In this document: positions 13,211 to 13,399 of the stretch, in pieces
How the letters are laid out: each line of letters starts with the position of its first letter
How positions within the stretch are numbered: position 1 is the stretch's first letter
Origin: JBPCOB01 sp051000715
GTDB lineage: Bacteria > Actinomycetota > Actinomycetes > JALYNC01
Reading direction: 5' to 3'
Assembly: GCA_051000715.1 (NCBI GenBank)
Contig: JBPCOB010000068.1
Coordinates: forward strand, 1 to 13,399
DNA: 13,399 bases
Position numbers and translations under genes: made by a program
The notes under the pieces: generated by a model
What the model was told of the DNA's origin: nothing
What the model saw: the letters and a program-made list of their open reading frames with translations, nothing else
Database searches by the model: none

Positions 13211-13399
13211 ATGACTTCACACCGTTACGACCCGGCCCAGTCTCCCGACCACCGGTCGCCCGGCGACGCATCAACCGCGCCCTGGTGGCTGTCCGCGCAG
13301 GAAGCGGACTCGGCTCCACCCCCCAGCCATCCGGACGCCGGGCCCGCGTCGGCCGGGGAAACGATCGGCGGCGCAGCGGAGGCACCCCCAGGCGACGTC
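13211..13399 (+). CDS. N-terminal fragment of an unidentified protein, runs off the window
   Basis: An open frame of 63 codons begins MTSHRYDPAQSPDHRSPGDA and continues through TAPWWLSAQEADSAPPPSHP to the window end without a stop. It is rich in Pro, Ala, Ser and Asp, and no folded domain or membrane segment is reached. The start may instead be GTG at 13205 (two codons upstream), which is 7 bases from GCGAGG (13192-13197). Disordered cytoplasmic starts with a PWW motif occur in actinobacterial membrane-anchored HtrA-like serine proteases, and M. tuberculosis has pepD not far from mscL and Rv0991c. This is only a guess from context. It is transcribed divergently from ruc. Confidence 0.6.
   Translation, partial: MTSHRYDPAQSPDHRSPGDASTAPWWLSAQEADSAPPPSHPDAGPASAGETIGGAAEAPPGDV

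Overview
The window is about 70% G+C, uses GTG and TTG starts freely, and carries actinobacterial gene families: a lipoprotein ModA, an HTH-TOBE regulator, a ScyD/ScyE-type propeller protein, a Rv0991c-like FmdB protein under a CIRCE operator, and an Rv0535-like MTA phosphorylase. It is chromosomal DNA of a member of the Actinomycetota. I cannot place it below that level from the sequence. I see no insertion sequence, prophage, CRISPR array or rRNA gene.

Layout. (1) Positions 1-48 hold the 5' part of a minus-strand tRNA-Arg(CCU), cut by the window edge. (2) After a 280-base non-coding leader, a plus-strand molybdate operon runs from 331 to 3681: an HTH-TOBE molybdate-responsive regulator, modA, modB and modC, with modB and modC overlapping in TTGA. 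(3) A secreted ScyD/ScyE-like beta-propeller protein follows (3760-4845). It faces a secreted GH116 glycosidase on the minus strand (4930-7470), and a strong bipartite bidirectional terminator separates the two. (4) A 41-residue acidic ORF (7597-7722) converges on mscL (minus), whose product carries an added C-terminal CxxC...CxxC module. (5) From a shared 106-base intergenic region, mscL and the tldD-pmbA protease pair are transcribed divergently, each with a TAnnnT -10-like box. (6) pmbA converges on a minus-strand group, fmdB/ruc - mtnP - SAF-domain membrane protein (12929 down to 11016). The two stop codons at the junction lie inside opposite arms of one perfect 11-bp hairpin. (7) The right end holds a CIRCE element (HrcA operator) in the ruc promoter, a 61-base near-perfect palindromic element, and the N-terminal fragment of a plus-strand protein with a disordered Pro/Ala-rich start.

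How it works together. The first operon takes up molybdate (ModA binds, ModB forms the channel, ModC supplies energy), and its first gene probably senses molybdate and controls the rest. The two secreted proteins act outside the membrane, one on beta-glycosides and one with unknown ligand. tldD and pmbA form one heteromeric metalloprotease. The ruc gene is predicted to be heat-induced through HrcA, as its homologue Rv0991c is in Mycobacterium tuberculosis, and mtnP and the SAF gene could share that induction by readthrough. Most of the window is ordinary metabolism and homeostasis. The best leads are the CIRCE-ruc unit, the 13051-13111 palindrome, the stop-codon hairpin, the MscL zinc-ribbon tail and the leader ahead of the molybdate operon.
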